Assembly (NCBI GenBank): GCA_910574715.1
Contig: CAJTCH010000022.1
Coordinates: 1-64,000, forward strand
Source: Lachnospiraceae bacterium
GTDB taxonomy: Bacteria > Bacillota > Clostridia > Lachnospirales > Lachnospiraceae
Direction of reading: 5' to 3'
Length of the DNA: 64,000 bases
In this document: positions 1 through 9,110 of the stretch, one piece after another
How the letters are laid out: each line of letters opens with the position of its first letter
Position numbering within the stretch: the first letter of the stretch is position 1
Translations under genes and position numbers: made by a program
The notes under the pieces: model-generated
What the model was told of the DNA's origin: nothing
Database searches by the model: none
What the model saw: only the letters and a program-made list of their open reading frames with translations

Positions 1-90
1 GATCCCCATTACAAAGTTAATGATGCGTTCCAAGTCCGAGTTACATAGGTTTTTAATGCAATCAAACAGCGTATTGATTTTATCTTTCAT
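1..90 (-). CDS. 5' end of an unidentified protein gene, cut by the window edge
   Basis: Thirty codons are open on the minus strand from an ATG at 90-88 to the window edge. The peptide begins MKDKINTLFDCIKNL and looks helical and charged. A good ribosome site (GAGGTGAT) lies 5 bases upstream of the ATG, which supports a real start. I do not recognise the family from 30 residues. The start codon and ribosome site lie in or beside one arm of a 13-bp inverted repeat (87-99 with 116-128), so expression could be controlled there. It is divergent from the polysaccharide operon. Confidence 0.5.
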   Translation of the reverse strand, partial: MKDKINTLFDCIKNLCNSDLERIINFVMGI

Positions 91-128
91 ATGATTATCA
101 CCTCAAAATTCATTAGATAATCATATGA
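87..128. promoter_or_regulatory. 13-bp perfect inverted repeat over a start codon
   Basis: TCATATGATTATC at 87-99 is the exact reverse complement of GATAATCATATGA at 116-128, with 16 bases between. Each arm also contains the near-palindrome TCATATGA. One arm covers the start codon of the minus-strand gene, and the loop side holds its ribosome site. It may be a dimeric operator or an RNA hairpin that hides the start; the sequence alone does not decide. Confidence 0.55.
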
Positions 129-220
129 TACTACTTTGGGTGTACCAAAATCTGGACACTCAGCAAGAACAACATATTTTTTGACTAACACCAAAAAATT
201 ATTATGATATCCGGGTTTTT

Positions 221-1321
221 ATGGTATCCCTTTCTCAGGAAAATATTCAATTTTTGGAACAACTGAAAAATGAGTATGCGTCTGTTACCTGCATGAATGT
301 TCTGTCATATGTAAAGGATGCAGATCTGAGGGAGCTTTCTTTTTTTTCGGTTGAAACATTTTATCGGTTATTTATTAGTCAAATCCTGGCAGAATATAAG
401 AAAGTAGTGTATCTGGATTCGGACATGCTTGTGCTTCATGATATTACGCCGCTTTATGATACGGATATGAACGGTCATCCAATAGCGGCGGTGCATGACG
501 TGGTATGCGCGTATCTTGCCGACCATGCCAGAGAGCTTGGATTAGAGATGAGAAATATGTTTAACGCGGGTGTGCTGGTTATTGATACGGAAGCGTATGA
601 ACGTCAAAACATTAGGGAAGCAGGGCTTGAAGCGTTGGCCGCAGATTATCGGAATGAAAGACGTAAATTTATATATGTGGATCAGGATGTGTTGAATACG
701 ACTGTATACAATGATGTGGAGTTTATAGACGATCGCTGGAATTTCCAATGGGAATTTACCTGGCGGTTAGACGGCATCTACGACGGATACCGGGAAAAGT
801 ATGAGCAGACCTCCCAAGACCCATGGATCATCCATTACGCAGGGGATCGGAAGCCTTGGGTCTACCCCTCCCTCCCGTTTGCAGCCTATTTCTGGGATAT
901 GGTTTTAGAAACGGGAATTACAAAAAAAGTGGTAGAGAACAGCATCCGGATTGAGCGGGAAAACAAAGAACGGCTAAGTTGTTTCCGGGGATTTCGTTTT
1001 CCCTATGAGCGGGTGAAACCTGAAAGCAGGGTGGCCGTCTATGGAGCGGGAAATGTAGGACAGGACTTCGTAAAACAGCTTGACAACACTCTCTATGCCA
1101 GACTTGCCCTATGGGCAGATATGCGGTATGAGGAGAAGCCGGAAGACTGGAATGTGGAGCATCCGGAACAATTAGCAGCGCGTGGGGAAGAGTTTGACCA
1201 TGTAATTATCGCAATCGATGATGAGAAAATCGCATCACAGGCAGCAGAATATCTGAGACAGCTGGGCATTCCAAAAGATAAACTGATCTGGCAGAACTTC
1301 CGCAGGTGCGATTATGAGTAG
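221..1321 (+). CDS. GT8 family glycosyltransferase with lost N-terminus, plus C-terminal Rossmann-like module
   Basis: The first 250 residues resemble retaining glycosyltransferases of family GT8, which use nucleotide-sugar donors with a metal held by a D-x-D motif; here YLDSDML lies near residue 65. Residues from about 270 (VAVYGAGNVGQDF) form a Rossmann-like module of about 100 residues also found in the next two genes. The family normally starts some 30 residues earlier with the first donor-binding strand. In this frame the family-like sequence continues upstream of the ATG (TPKNYYDIRVF, from about 188) but meets a stop at 182-184. So the gene has lost its 5' end, and there is no ribosome site before the ATG. 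The product is probably inactive. It overlaps the next gene by 8 bases. Confidence 0.75.
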   Translation: MVSLSQENIQFLEQLKNEYASVTCMNVLSYVKDADLRELSFFSVETFYRLFISQILAEYKKVVYLDSDMLVLHDITPLYDTDMNGHPIAAVHDVVCAYLADHARELGLEMRNMFNAGVLVIDTEAYERQNIREAGLEALAADYRNERRKFIYVDQDVLNTTVYNDVEFIDDRWNFQWEFTWRLDGIYDGYREKYEQTSQDPWIIHYAGDRKPWVYPSLPFAAYFWDMVLETGITKKVVENSIRIERENKERLSCFRGFRFPYERVKPESRVAVYGAGNVGQDFVKQLDNTLYARLALWADMRYEEKPEDWNVEHPEQLAARGEEFDHVIIAIDDEKIASQAAEYLRQLGIPKDKLIWQNFRRCDYE

Positions 1322-2756
1322 AACCTATGGTGCGACTATGGATGAAATAAAAGTATCGGTCATTGTGCCGGTTTATAATGGGGAAACATATCTGGAAGAA
1401 TGCATGGAAAGCATTCTTTCCCAGTCCTACCAGAACATAGAAGTAATATTCGTAGACGACGGCTCAACGGATCGGAGCGCAGAACGGATACAATCTTTCC
1501 AGGAACGGGACCATAGAGTGGTATTGATACGGCAGACGAACCAGTATGCCGGGATTGCAAGAAACCGCGGCTTTGATGCGGCAACAGGGGAGTATGTCAT
1601 ATTTCTGGATGCGGATGATTATTTTGATTCGTCCCTGGTTGAGAAAATGGTGTCAGCCATGCAGAGAAACCATGCGGACATCGCCATCTGTAAAAGCCGC
1701 GGCTTTGATGAGAAGGCGAAGAAGGAGCATCAGTTAGCGGGAGCTTTAAATTTAGAGTTACTGCCAGAAAAAGAAGTATTTTCAAAGGAAGATGTCCCGG
1801 AGCATATTTTCCAACTGACCGCGGGATGGGCGTGGGATAAGATGTACCGCGCCGGGTTTATCCGTGAGAAGAACCTGCGGTTTCAGGGGACGCGGGTCGC
1901 GAATGACGAGCTGTTCGTAGACCTATCATTAGGTGAGGCAGAAGCAATCGTCGCCGTGAGAGACGAGCTGGTAATCCATAGAACCAATGTGATTACATCC
2001 ATTGAATATACGCGGGAGAGGTTCTGGCATTGTGGTTACGAGATGCTTGCCGAGGAGAAAAAAGAGCTGGAAAGCCGGGGATTGTTTCCGATGCTTAAAA
2101 GGAGTTTTGTAAACCGAGCCGCCAAGTATATTACCTGGAATGTTTGTTCTGTCACAACTGCGGAATATTTTTCAGAATATTATTCTTTTTTGACGGAAAG
2201 AGCCATAGAGGAGTTGGAAATCGTGGGCTATCCGTCAGAATATTATGATGATCCATTTGTGTGCGAGACGCTCCATAGAATAGAGAAACTTAGTGAGATC
2301 GAATTTTTGTGTACCCGTATCCGGGAATTAAATCAGACAGTGGAGGAGAGGGATTTGTATGTACAGGAGCTTCTTTCAGACATGGGGTGTCTGCAAGAAC
2401 GTATGCGGTGGATGAAAGAAGGTAAGCGGTGGATATTTCCGGACTCCCTTATGCCTGACGGTGCGCGGGTTGTCATCTACGGGTTCGGGGACGTGGGCAG
2501 CGATTGGTTTGAGGATATTCAAAGGAGCTGGCGCATGAAACTTGTCATGGTTGTGGATAAAAATTATGACAGGTTTGAGACGGATGCCGTTAAGATTCAC
2601 CCAGTAGAGGACGTCGATGGAGCAGAGTATGACTATATCCTGATTGCCGTAAATGAAAAAGAAACTGCGGATGAAATAAGAGGGGTATTAACCGGGCGCA
2701 AAATTGCGCCGGAAAAAATCCTGTGGTTTGATCCTTCGGAAAGAGGGACAAAATGA
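1314..2756 (+). CDS. GT2 family glycosyltransferase with C-terminal Rossmann-like module
   Basis: Residues 10-230 are a GT-A fold family 2 glycosyltransferase: VSVIVPVYNG at the start, the nucleotide-binding DDGSTD near residue 45 and the metal-binding DADDY near 100. This would add a sugar to the repeat unit of a surface polysaccharide at the inner face of the membrane. Residues from about 383 (VVIYGFGDVGSDW) repeat the accessory module seen in the gene before. The middle part is helical. A second possible start is the ATG at 1338, directly before the fold begins. It overlaps the genes on both sides, which fits one operon. The sugar it transfers cannot be told. Confidence 0.85.
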   Translation: MSRTYGATMDEIKVSVIVPVYNGETYLEECMESILSQSYQNIEVIFVDDGSTDRSAERIQSFQERDHRVVLIRQTNQYAGIARNRGFDAATGEYVIFLDADDYFDSSLVEKMVSAMQRNHADIAICKSRGFDEKAKKEHQLAGALNLELLPEKEVFSKEDVPEHIFQLTAGWAWDKMYRAGFIREKNLRFQGTRVANDELFVDLSLGEAEAIVAVRDELVIHRTNVITSIEYTRERFWHCGYEMLAEEKKELESRGLFPMLKRSFVNRAAKYITWNVCSVTTAEYFSEYYSFLTERAIEELEIVGYPSEYYDDPFVCETLHRIEKLSEIEFLCTRIRELNQTVEERDLYVQELLSDMGCLQERMRWMKEGKRWIFPDSLMPDGARVVIYGFGDVGSDWFEDIQRSWRMKLVMVVDKNYDRFETDAVKIHPVEDVDGAEYDYILIAVNEKETADEIRGVLTGRKIAPEKILWFDPSERGTK

Positions 2757-3835
2757 GGGGTTATATTTTCGGAGCAAAGTCTATAGCTATCAGCACATAC
2801 AGAGCGGTGCAGGCTTTGCATGGGGATTTTTATATAGAAGGTTTCCTGGTGACTTCGTTAGAGAATAACCCTCATGAGATAGACGGTCTTCCGGTCAAAG
2901 AGGTTAAGACGGCGGCGCAGCGAATGACGGAGCAGGAAAAACGCAGGGTCAGGGTTTGGATTGCCGTGCCGGACGATGTGCAAAGTCAGGCAAAGGAACT
3001 TCTGAGAAGGTATGGATTCATGGACTTTGTCCCGGTTGACGCCTGTATGGAATCAAGACTGCTGGAACAGTATTATGGACAGCGAGGAATATTCTCATCT
3101 GTCCATGAACTCCAGAGCGGCGAGGGGATGCCGGGAATTTCCGTTTATGCGGCTAAATTTTGCAGGGATAAAAAGCTGTCGGTTCCGCCTGTGTTTCCGG
3201 ACTATGTACGGTCAATCCTGTTGGGATGCAGCGGGAATCCGTCAAAGAGCCTGGCGGAGGGCGCGGACTTCTGTGACAATGCGGGGGAGCACATTTCCGA
3301 AAAGAATCCGAACTATTGTGAGATGACGGCGTTTTACTGGATATGGAAAAATGCATTGAAGAACCCGGAAGATTATGTGGGCGTATACCATTACCGCAGA
3401 TCGTTGGATATATCGGAAAATGACTTGAAAGGGATGGAGAAGAACGGCGTTGACGTCGTACTGCCGTATCCGCTGATTCATCTGCCGGATATTCGGGAGC
3501 ACCATACAAGATATGTTAAGGAGGAAGACTGGGAGGCGACTCTTGCCGCGCTGCAGGAAATCCATCCGGAGTATGCCGCTCGGTATGAAGAGATATTTTC
3601 TCAGCCGTATTTTTATAACTATAATCTAATCCTGGCGAAAGAGCGAGTGTTTGCGGATTATTGCACATGGCTGTTCCCGGTTCTGTTCAGGACGGAGGAG
3701 CTGTCAAAACCCAAGGGCAAAGAGCGGCGGGACCGGTATCTTGCTTATATGAGCGAGAGTCTGTTTACGTTTTATTTTTTACACCATCAGAATGATTTGA
3801 ATATCCGGCATACAGGACGGCGGATGTTTGTATAG
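2753..3835 (+). CDS. DUF4422 glycosyltransferase-like protein with N-terminal Rossmann-like module
   Basis: Residues 1-110 (starting MRGYIFGAKSIAISTYRA) resemble the accessory module found at the C-termini of the two preceding genes, here placed first. Residues 130-360 match the DUF4422 domain, often next to glycosyltransferases in polysaccharide loci: ISVYAAKFCRDK, then NYCEMTAFYWIWKN, then VGVYHYRRSL. DUF4422 proteins are thought to be glycosyltransferases, but the reaction is not established. It overlaps the previous gene by 4 bases (ATGA), with an AGAGGG ribosome site, so it is translationally coupled. Confidence 0.75.
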   Translation: MRGYIFGAKSIAISTYRAVQALHGDFYIEGFLVTSLENNPHEIDGLPVKEVKTAAQRMTEQEKRRVRVWIAVPDDVQSQAKELLRRYGFMDFVPVDACMESRLLEQYYGQRGIFSSVHELQSGEGMPGISVYAAKFCRDKKLSVPPVFPDYVRSILLGCSGNPSKSLAEGADFCDNAGEHISEKNPNYCEMTAFYWIWKNALKNPEDYVGVYHYRRSLDISENDLKGMEKNGVDVVLPYPLIHLPDIREHHTRYVKEEDWEATLAALQEIHPEYAARYEEIFSQPYFYNYNLILAKERVFADYCTWLFPVLFRTEELSKPKGKERRDRYLAYMSESLFTFYFLHHQNDLNIRHTGRRMFV

Positions 3836-3843
3836 GAGGTTTC

Positions 3844-4818
3844 ATGGCTATTTTGGTTTGCGGGGGAGCCGGGTATATCGGTTCCCATGTCAATAAATTT
3901 TTGAATCGGAAAGGATATGAGACGGTTGTGTTTGACAATCTCGTCTATGGACATCGGGAAGCGGTAAAGTGGGGGACGTTTGTAAAGGGGGATCTCTCCA
4001 GCGAAGAAGATATCGAGTCCGTATTCCAACAGCATGAGATTGACGCAGTATTCCATTTTGCGGCGTATGCGTATGTGGGCGAATCGGTGGAACAGCCGGA
4101 GAAATACTATTATAACAATGTGGCAAATACGCTGAACCTTTTGAAGGTCATGAGGAAATATGGGTGCGCAAAGATTATTTTTTCCTCTACCTGCGCCACA
4201 TATGGGGAACCGGAGGCGGTTCCGATTACCGAAGAACAGAGGCAGGACCCAATCAACCCATACGGGGCGTCGAAGCTGATGGTGGAGCGGATTTTTCGGG
4301 ACTATGCCAGAGCCTACGGACTAAGGTTTGCTGCGCTTCGCTATTTTAATGCGGCTGGGGCGGACCCGGAGGGGGAGATTGGGGAAAGCCATAGGCCGGA
4401 GACGCACCTAATCCCTCTGGCGCTGGATGCGGCGGCGGGCAGGAGGAAGGACTTCAAAGTGTTTGGGACGGACTATGAAACGCCGGACGGAAGCTGTGTC
4501 CGTGATTATATTCATGTGATGGATTTGGCAAAGGCGCATTATTTAGCGTTGGAATATCTAAAGCGCCAAGGAAAGAGCGGCTTTTTTAATCTGGGAAATG
4601 AACGTGGGACGAGTGTAATTGAGGTGATACAGGCGGTAAAGAACGTGACGGGAAAAGAGTTTGCGGTGGCGTATGAAGACCGACGCTCCGGCGACCCGGC
4701 GATTCTGGTTGGAGGCTGCGGGAAGGCCAAACGTGTCCTTGGGTGGGAACCGGTGTATCCGGAGATTGAACAGATTGTTGCACATGCCTGGAATTGGAGT
4801 CAGAATGCGCAATTTTAA
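3844..4818 (+). CDS. galE: UDP-glucose 4-epimerase
   Basis: This short-chain dehydrogenase-type enzyme interconverts UDP-glucose and UDP-galactose with tightly bound NAD in the cytoplasm. It begins with the NAD-binding GGAGYIGSH. SSTCATYG carries the catalytic Ser/Thr, and YGASK near residue 145 gives the YxxxK pair. Its 324 residues are the usual length. An AGGAGG site lies 5 bases before the ATG. It directly precedes glf, so its UDP-galactose is the expected substrate of the next enzyme, giving galactofuranose for the surface polymer. Confidence 0.93.
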   Translation: MAILVCGGAGYIGSHVNKFLNRKGYETVVFDNLVYGHREAVKWGTFVKGDLSSEEDIESVFQQHEIDAVFHFAAYAYVGESVEQPEKYYYNNVANTLNLLKVMRKYGCAKIIFSSTCATYGEPEAVPITEEQRQDPINPYGASKLMVERIFRDYARAYGLRFAALRYFNAAGADPEGEIGESHRPETHLIPLALDAAAGRRKDFKVFGTDYETPDGSCVRDYIHVMDLAKAHYLALEYLKRQGKSGFFNLGNERGTSVIEVIQAVKNVTGKEFAVAYEDRRSGDPAILVGGCGKAKRVLGWEPVYPEIEQIVAHAWNWSQNAQF

Positions 4819-4831
4819 GGGAGGAGAAAAT

Positions 4832-5923
4832 ATGTATGACTATCTGATTGTGGGCGCAGGATTGTACGGCGCAGTTTTTGCACAGCAGAAGACGGAACAG
4901 GGATTCCGATGCCTGGTGATTGACCGGAGGAATCACATTGCCGGGAATATCTATTCTGAAAAAGTGGAGGGGATTGAAGTCCATCGATACGGTCCCCATA
5001 TTTTCCATACTGCAAATGAAAAGGTGTGGAATTACGTCAACCGATTTGCCGGCTTTAATCATTTCGTCTATTCACCTATAGCGAACTTCCGCGGCGAATT
5101 ATACAATCTGCCGTTTAATATGAATACGTTTGTTAAGATGTGGGGGATACGAACTCCCGAAGAGGCGCAGGAGATGATTCAAAGGCAGGTTGCAGAAGCA
5201 GGGGTTTTGAATCCAAAGAACCTGGAGGAGCAGGCGATTTCGCTGGTTGGGACGGACATTTACGAAAAGCTTATCAAAGGTTATACAAAGAAGCAGTGGG
5301 GGCGTTCGTGCAGGGAGCTTCCGGCTTCCATTATTAAACGTCTTCCGGTACGTCTGACATTTGACAATAATTATTTCAACCATCCATACCAGGGAATCCC
5401 CAAGGGTGGTTATACGGAAATGGTGAGTAGAATGCTGGACGGCATTGAGGTAAGGCTTGGGATTGATTTCCTGGAGCAAAAAAAGGAGCTTGTAAAGCTA
5501 GCAGAAAAAATTGTGTATACAGGCATGGTTGACGCATATTTTGATTACCGGTTCGGGGAATTACAGTACCGGAGCCTGCGGTTTGAAACCGAAACTCTGG
5601 AAACGGAGAACTACCAGGGGGCAGCGGGCATGAACTATACGGATGATGCAGTTCCCTACACACGGATCATAGAGCACAAACACTTTACCTTTGGAGAGGG
5701 CAATCCGGGGAAGACAGTGGTTACGAAGGAATATCCCCAGGTGTGGAAGCCTGGAATGGAGGCTTATTATCCAATCGGGGATGACGTAAACCATGCATTA
5801 TACCAAAAGTATAAAGAACTGGCAGAAAAAGAAGAGAATTTACAATTTGGCGGCCGGCTTGGGACATATCGATACATGGATATGGATCAGACGGTTGCGC
5901 AGGCAATGGAGGATGCAAGATGA
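4832..5923 (+). CDS. glf: UDP-galactopyranose mutase
   Basis: This flavoenzyme converts UDP-galactopyranose to UDP-galactofuranose. The product begins MYDYLIVGAGLYGAVFAQ, a classic FAD-binding start, and shows RRNHIAGNIY and HRYGPHIFHT, both typical of Glf. The ATG at 4832 is chosen because GGGAGGAG lies just before it and because galE ends 14 bases earlier; the frame is open further upstream inside galE but shows no family match there. 363 residues is the family length. Presence of galE and glf side by side implies galactofuranose in the surface glycan. Confidence 0.93.
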   Translation: MYDYLIVGAGLYGAVFAQQKTEQGFRCLVIDRRNHIAGNIYSEKVEGIEVHRYGPHIFHTANEKVWNYVNRFAGFNHFVYSPIANFRGELYNLPFNMNTFVKMWGIRTPEEAQEMIQRQVAEAGVLNPKNLEEQAISLVGTDIYEKLIKGYTKKQWGRSCRELPASIIKRLPVRLTFDNNYFNHPYQGIPKGGYTEMVSRMLDGIEVRLGIDFLEQKKELVKLAEKIVYTGMVDAYFDYRFGELQYRSLRFETETLETENYQGAAGMNYTDDAVPYTRIIEHKHFTFGEGNPGKTVVTKEYPQVWKPGMEAYYPIGDDVNHALYQKYKELAEKEENLQFGGRLGTYRYMDMDQTVAQAMEDAR

Positions 5924-7263
5924 GAGTGACAGTGGTGGGAACCGGCTATGTAGGGCTTGTGACCGGAACCTGTTTTGCGGAAATGGGAAATAATGTCTGG
6001 TGCGTAGATGTGGACAGGGAAAAGATTGAGAACCTGAAGAAGGGGATTGTTCCGATTTATGAGCCTGGGCTTACGGAGAAGGTTCATAAGAATTATGGGA
6101 TGAAAAGCCTGCATTTCACAACGGACATCAGAGAGGCCTTAGAAGCCAGTGAGATCTGCTTTATCGCAGTTGGAACCCCTATGGGGGAGGATGGAAGCGC
6201 AGACCTGAGGTATGTGCTCTCTGTGGCGGAAAGTATTGGCAGGAACATGGAGAGGCGTATGTACATTGTGGACAAGTCTACGGTGCCGGTTGGGACGGCA
6301 GGTTTAGTCCGCCAGACAATCCAGGAAGAGCTTGACAGAAGGGGGAGCAGCCTGACCTTTGAGGTAATCTCCAACCCTGAATTTTTGAAGGAAGGAAATG
6401 CCGTTGCGGACTGTATGAAGCCGGATCGGATTGTGATAGGCGTGGACAGTGAGGATGCGGCAGATGTGATGCGGGAGCTGTATAAGCCCTATGTGATGAA
6501 TACTGAGAGTTTTATTCTGATGGATACGGCAAGCGCAGAGATGACGAAGTATGCCGCCAATTCTATGCTTGCCACGAAGATCTCTTTTATCAATGAGATA
6601 TCGAACATTTGCGAGAGGGTCGGGACTGACGTGAATAAAGTCCGCCGGGGGATTGGAAGCGATCACCGAATTGGGTTTTCATTCATTTACCCGGGGTGCG
6701 GGTATGGGGGGAGCTGTTTCCCGAAAGATGTAAAAGCCTTGATTAAGACTGCAGGGGAGCAAGGGTATCATTCCAGGCTCTTGCAGTCGGTGGAGGATGT
6801 GAACAATGACCAGAAGAATGTGATTGTGGAGAAAGTGATAGGACGGTTTGGGGAGGAGCTTTCCGGCAGGACATTCGCTGTGTGGGGACTTGCATTTAAG
6901 CCTGACACGGACGATATGCGGGAATCGGCTGCGATATCTATCATTGACAGGCTGACCCGGGCAGGGGCAAAGGTGAAAGCCTATGACCCTAAGGCGGTAG
7001 AGGAGGCGAAAGGGTTTTATCTGAAAGACAATGTGGGGGTCAGTTATTGTGACAGCAAGTATGAAGCGCTGAAGGATTCGGACGCATTGATTCTGATAAC
7101 GGAATGGAAGGAGTTCAGAAGCCCGGATTTCTATGAAATTAAGAAACTGCTGCGGACGCCGGTGATTTTTGACGGAAGGAACCAATATGAACCCCGGAAC
7201 GTCAAAAAATATGGGCTGGACTATTATCAGATTGGAGTAAGACCTGTTTTGCAGGAGAAATAG
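5920..7263 (+). CDS. ugd: UDP-glucose 6-dehydrogenase
   Basis: It oxidises UDP-glucose to UDP-glucuronate with two NAD. The N-terminal Rossmann fold starts MRVTVVGTGYVGLVTGTCF; the catalytic cysteine is in GYGGSCFPKDVKAL near residue 268; the C-terminal NAD/UDP domain carries GLAFKPDTDDMRES. 447 residues is normal. The ATG overlaps the glf stop (ATGA), so the two are coupled. Its product is the substrate of the next gene. Confidence 0.93.
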   Translation: MRVTVVGTGYVGLVTGTCFAEMGNNVWCVDVDREKIENLKKGIVPIYEPGLTEKVHKNYGMKSLHFTTDIREALEASEICFIAVGTPMGEDGSADLRYVLSVAESIGRNMERRMYIVDKSTVPVGTAGLVRQTIQEELDRRGSSLTFEVISNPEFLKEGNAVADCMKPDRIVIGVDSEDAADVMRELYKPYVMNTESFILMDTASAEMTKYAANSMLATKISFINEISNICERVGTDVNKVRRGIGSDHRIGFSFIYPGCGYGGSCFPKDVKALIKTAGEQGYHSRLLQSVEDVNNDQKNVIVEKVIGRFGEELSGRTFAVWGLAFKPDTDDMRESAAISIIDRLTRAGAKVKAYDPKAVEEAKGFYLKDNVGVSYCDSKYEALKDSDALILITEWKEFRSPDFYEIKKLLRTPVIFDGRNQYEPRNVKKYGLDYYQIGVRPVLQEK

Positions 7264-7302
7264 ACAGATGGAATGGAGCTTAGGAAGGGGAGGAATGGGC
7301 AT

Positions 7303-8274
7303 ATGAAACGGATTTTGGTAACAGGCGGCGCAGGATTTATTGGCTCTCATTTATGTAAAAGGCTGGTGGAAGAAGGAAACGAGGTAATCTGCGCCGATAA
7401 TCTTTTCACGGGGACTAAGTGTAACATCCGTCAGCTTATGGACTATGATAATTTCGAGTTTCTGCGGCATGACATTACAAAAGAATTGTATGTAGAAGTA
7501 GATCAGATTTATAATTTAGCTTGTCCGGCTAGTCCGATACACTATCAATATAATCCGATTAAGACGATTAAGACATCTGTGATAGGAGCAGTTAATATGC
7601 TTGGATTAGCAAAGCGGGTACATGGACGTATTTTGCAGGCAAGCACCAGTGAGGTATATGGAAATCCGGAGGTTCATCCACAGCCGGAATCCTATTGGGG
7701 CAGTGTGAATCCAATCGGGATTCGTTCTTGTTATGACGAAGGCAAACGCACGGCAGAGACATTATTTTTTGATTATCATAGACAACATGGTGTGGACATA
7801 AAGATTATCCGTATTTTTAATACATATGGTCCGAATATGGATATGAAGGATGGCAGAGTTGTTTCGAATTTTATTGTCCAGGCGTTGAAGGGGCAGGATA
7901 TTACCATATATGGAGATGGGAGTCAGACAAGAAGTTTCTGTTATGTGGATGATCTTGTGGAAGGCATGTATCGAATGATGAATAGTAGAGCGGGCTTCGC
8001 AGGACCTGTAAATTTGGGGAATCCCGGTGAATTTACGGTAAAAGAACTGGCGGAAAATATTATCTGCCTGACAGGAAGTAAATCTAAAATTATATATCAG
8101 CCCCTTCCTCAGGATGATCCGGTTAGGAGGAAGCCGGTAATAGAGCTTGCAGAAAGAGAACTGGATTGGAAACCGTCGATTCCGCTGGAAGAAGGATTGG
8201 AAAAGACTATAGCATATTTTCGGGACAAAATAGAAAGAATAGATGAGGAAAGCACGTTATGCATTTTGAACTGA
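7303..8274 (+). CDS. UDP-glucuronate decarboxylase (UDP-xylose synthase)
   Basis: An extended short-chain dehydrogenase with NAD-binding [11 protein letters not shown], the UXS-type [21 protein letters not shown] and a catalytic tyrosine in [12 protein letters not shown], near 145-150. This family decarboxylates UDP-glucuronate to UDP-xylose; the pattern fits UXS better than dTDP-glucose dehydratase. The ATG at 7303 is preferred over one at 7273 because AGGGGAGG lies about 10 bases upstream and the fold starts there. It follows ugd by 39 bases, so UDP-Glc to UDP-GlcA to UDP-Xyl is encoded in order. The 3' end overlaps the next gene by 16 bases. Confidence 0.88.
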   Translation: MKRILVTGGAGFIGSHLCKRLVEEGNEVICADNLFTGTKCNIRQLMDYDNFEFLRHDITKELYVEVDQIYNLACPASPIHYQYNPIKTIKTSVIGAVNMLGLAKRVHGRILQASTSEVYGNPEVHPQPESYWGSVNPIGIRSCYDEGKRTAETLFFDYHRQHGVDIKIIRIFNTYGPNMDMKDGRVVSNFIVQALKGQDITIYGDGSQTRSFCYVDDLVEGMYRMMNSRAGFAGPVNLGNPGEFTVKELAENIICLTGSKSKIIYQPLPQDDPVRRKPVIELAERELDWKPSIPLEEGLEKTIAYFRDKIERIDEESTLCILN

Positions 8275-8921
8275 TGGCATCCATGATGTGTGCAGATTAT
8301 GGGAATTTAGAAAAGGAAGTGAAGTCGCTGGAAGAAAGTGGAATTGATTCTTTCCATCTAGATATCATGGACGGTCGATACGTCCCTAATTTTGCCATGT
8401 CCTTAAACGATATGCGTTACATAGCAAGAGCGACGAAGAAACCACTGGACGTCCACTTAATGATTGAACATCCGAATAACCGGATTCAACTATTTCTGGA
8501 TAATCTGCGAAAGGGTGATACGGTCTATATCCATCCCGAAGCAGAATATCATCCGTCCACTACCCTGCAGAGTATCATCAATGTCGGAATGGTGCCGGGG
8601 ATTGCTATCAACCCGGGCACGTCCATAGAGACCGTGATGGAGATGTTACGCATCGTCAAGAAGGTTCTCGTAATGTCTGTGAACCCAGGAAATGCGGGGC
8701 AGATGTACCTTCCATACGTAGGAAAGAAGATTGCGAAGCTTTTGTCTATGAAGGAAGACATGGATTTTGAAATCTACTGGGACGGGGCGTGCAGTTCGGA
8801 GAAGATTATGGAGTTTGCGCCTAAAGGTGTACAGGGATTCGTATTGGGGACGACGCTGTTATTTGGAAAGAAACAGGCTTATGGGACGACGCTGAGTAAT
8901 ATTCGAGAGTTGAAGTTTTAG
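8259..8921 (+). CDS. Ribulose-phosphate 3-epimerase family protein
   Basis: A 220-residue TIM barrel of the Rpe family, which epimerises C3 of ketose phosphates with a metal. The metal and catalytic residues are present: FHLDIMDG (His and Asp), DVHLMIEHP (His), SVNPGNAGQ, and the second catalytic Asp in YWDGACS. It starts inside the 3' end of the UDP-xylose synthase gene, so it belongs to the polysaccharide operon rather than to a pentose-phosphate gene set. It may be specialised for another sugar phosphate used by this locus, for example allulose- or ribulose-phosphate; that is inference. It is the last gene of the operon. Confidence 0.85.
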   Translation: MHFELMASMMCADYGNLEKEVKSLEESGIDSFHLDIMDGRYVPNFAMSLNDMRYIARATKKPLDVHLMIEHPNNRIQLFLDNLRKGDTVYIHPEAEYHPSTTLQSIINVGMVPGIAINPGTSIETVMEMLRIVKKVLVMSVNPGNAGQMYLPYVGKKIAKLLSMKEDMDFEIYWDGACSSEKIMEFAPKGVQGFVLGTTLLFGKKQAYGTTLSNIRELKF

Positions 8922-9028
8922 GAATGTTTTTGTATCCATATACATTCACTTTCATTTCGGTTCTATCCTTTCGGTTTTCTGTTTTTGAACCGTTACTGTG
9001 GATTGTGATTCTAAAAATAGATTTCTCA

Positions 9029-9057
9029 TTGAACCCACCCCTCAAAGTTGCTATACT
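9029..9057 (+). promoter_or_regulatory. Promoter of the first AAA-ATPase/nuclease gene
   Basis: TTGAAC at 9029-9034 and TATACT at 9052-9057 are 17 bases apart. The block CAAAGTTGCTATACTGTC is nearly the same as the one before the gene at 12189, although the two genes belong to different subtypes. Confidence 0.7.
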
Positions 9058-9110
9058 GTCAATAACAGGAATTGTAACTTTATCATGCCAACCAGAGGGA
9101 GGGTTGTTTC

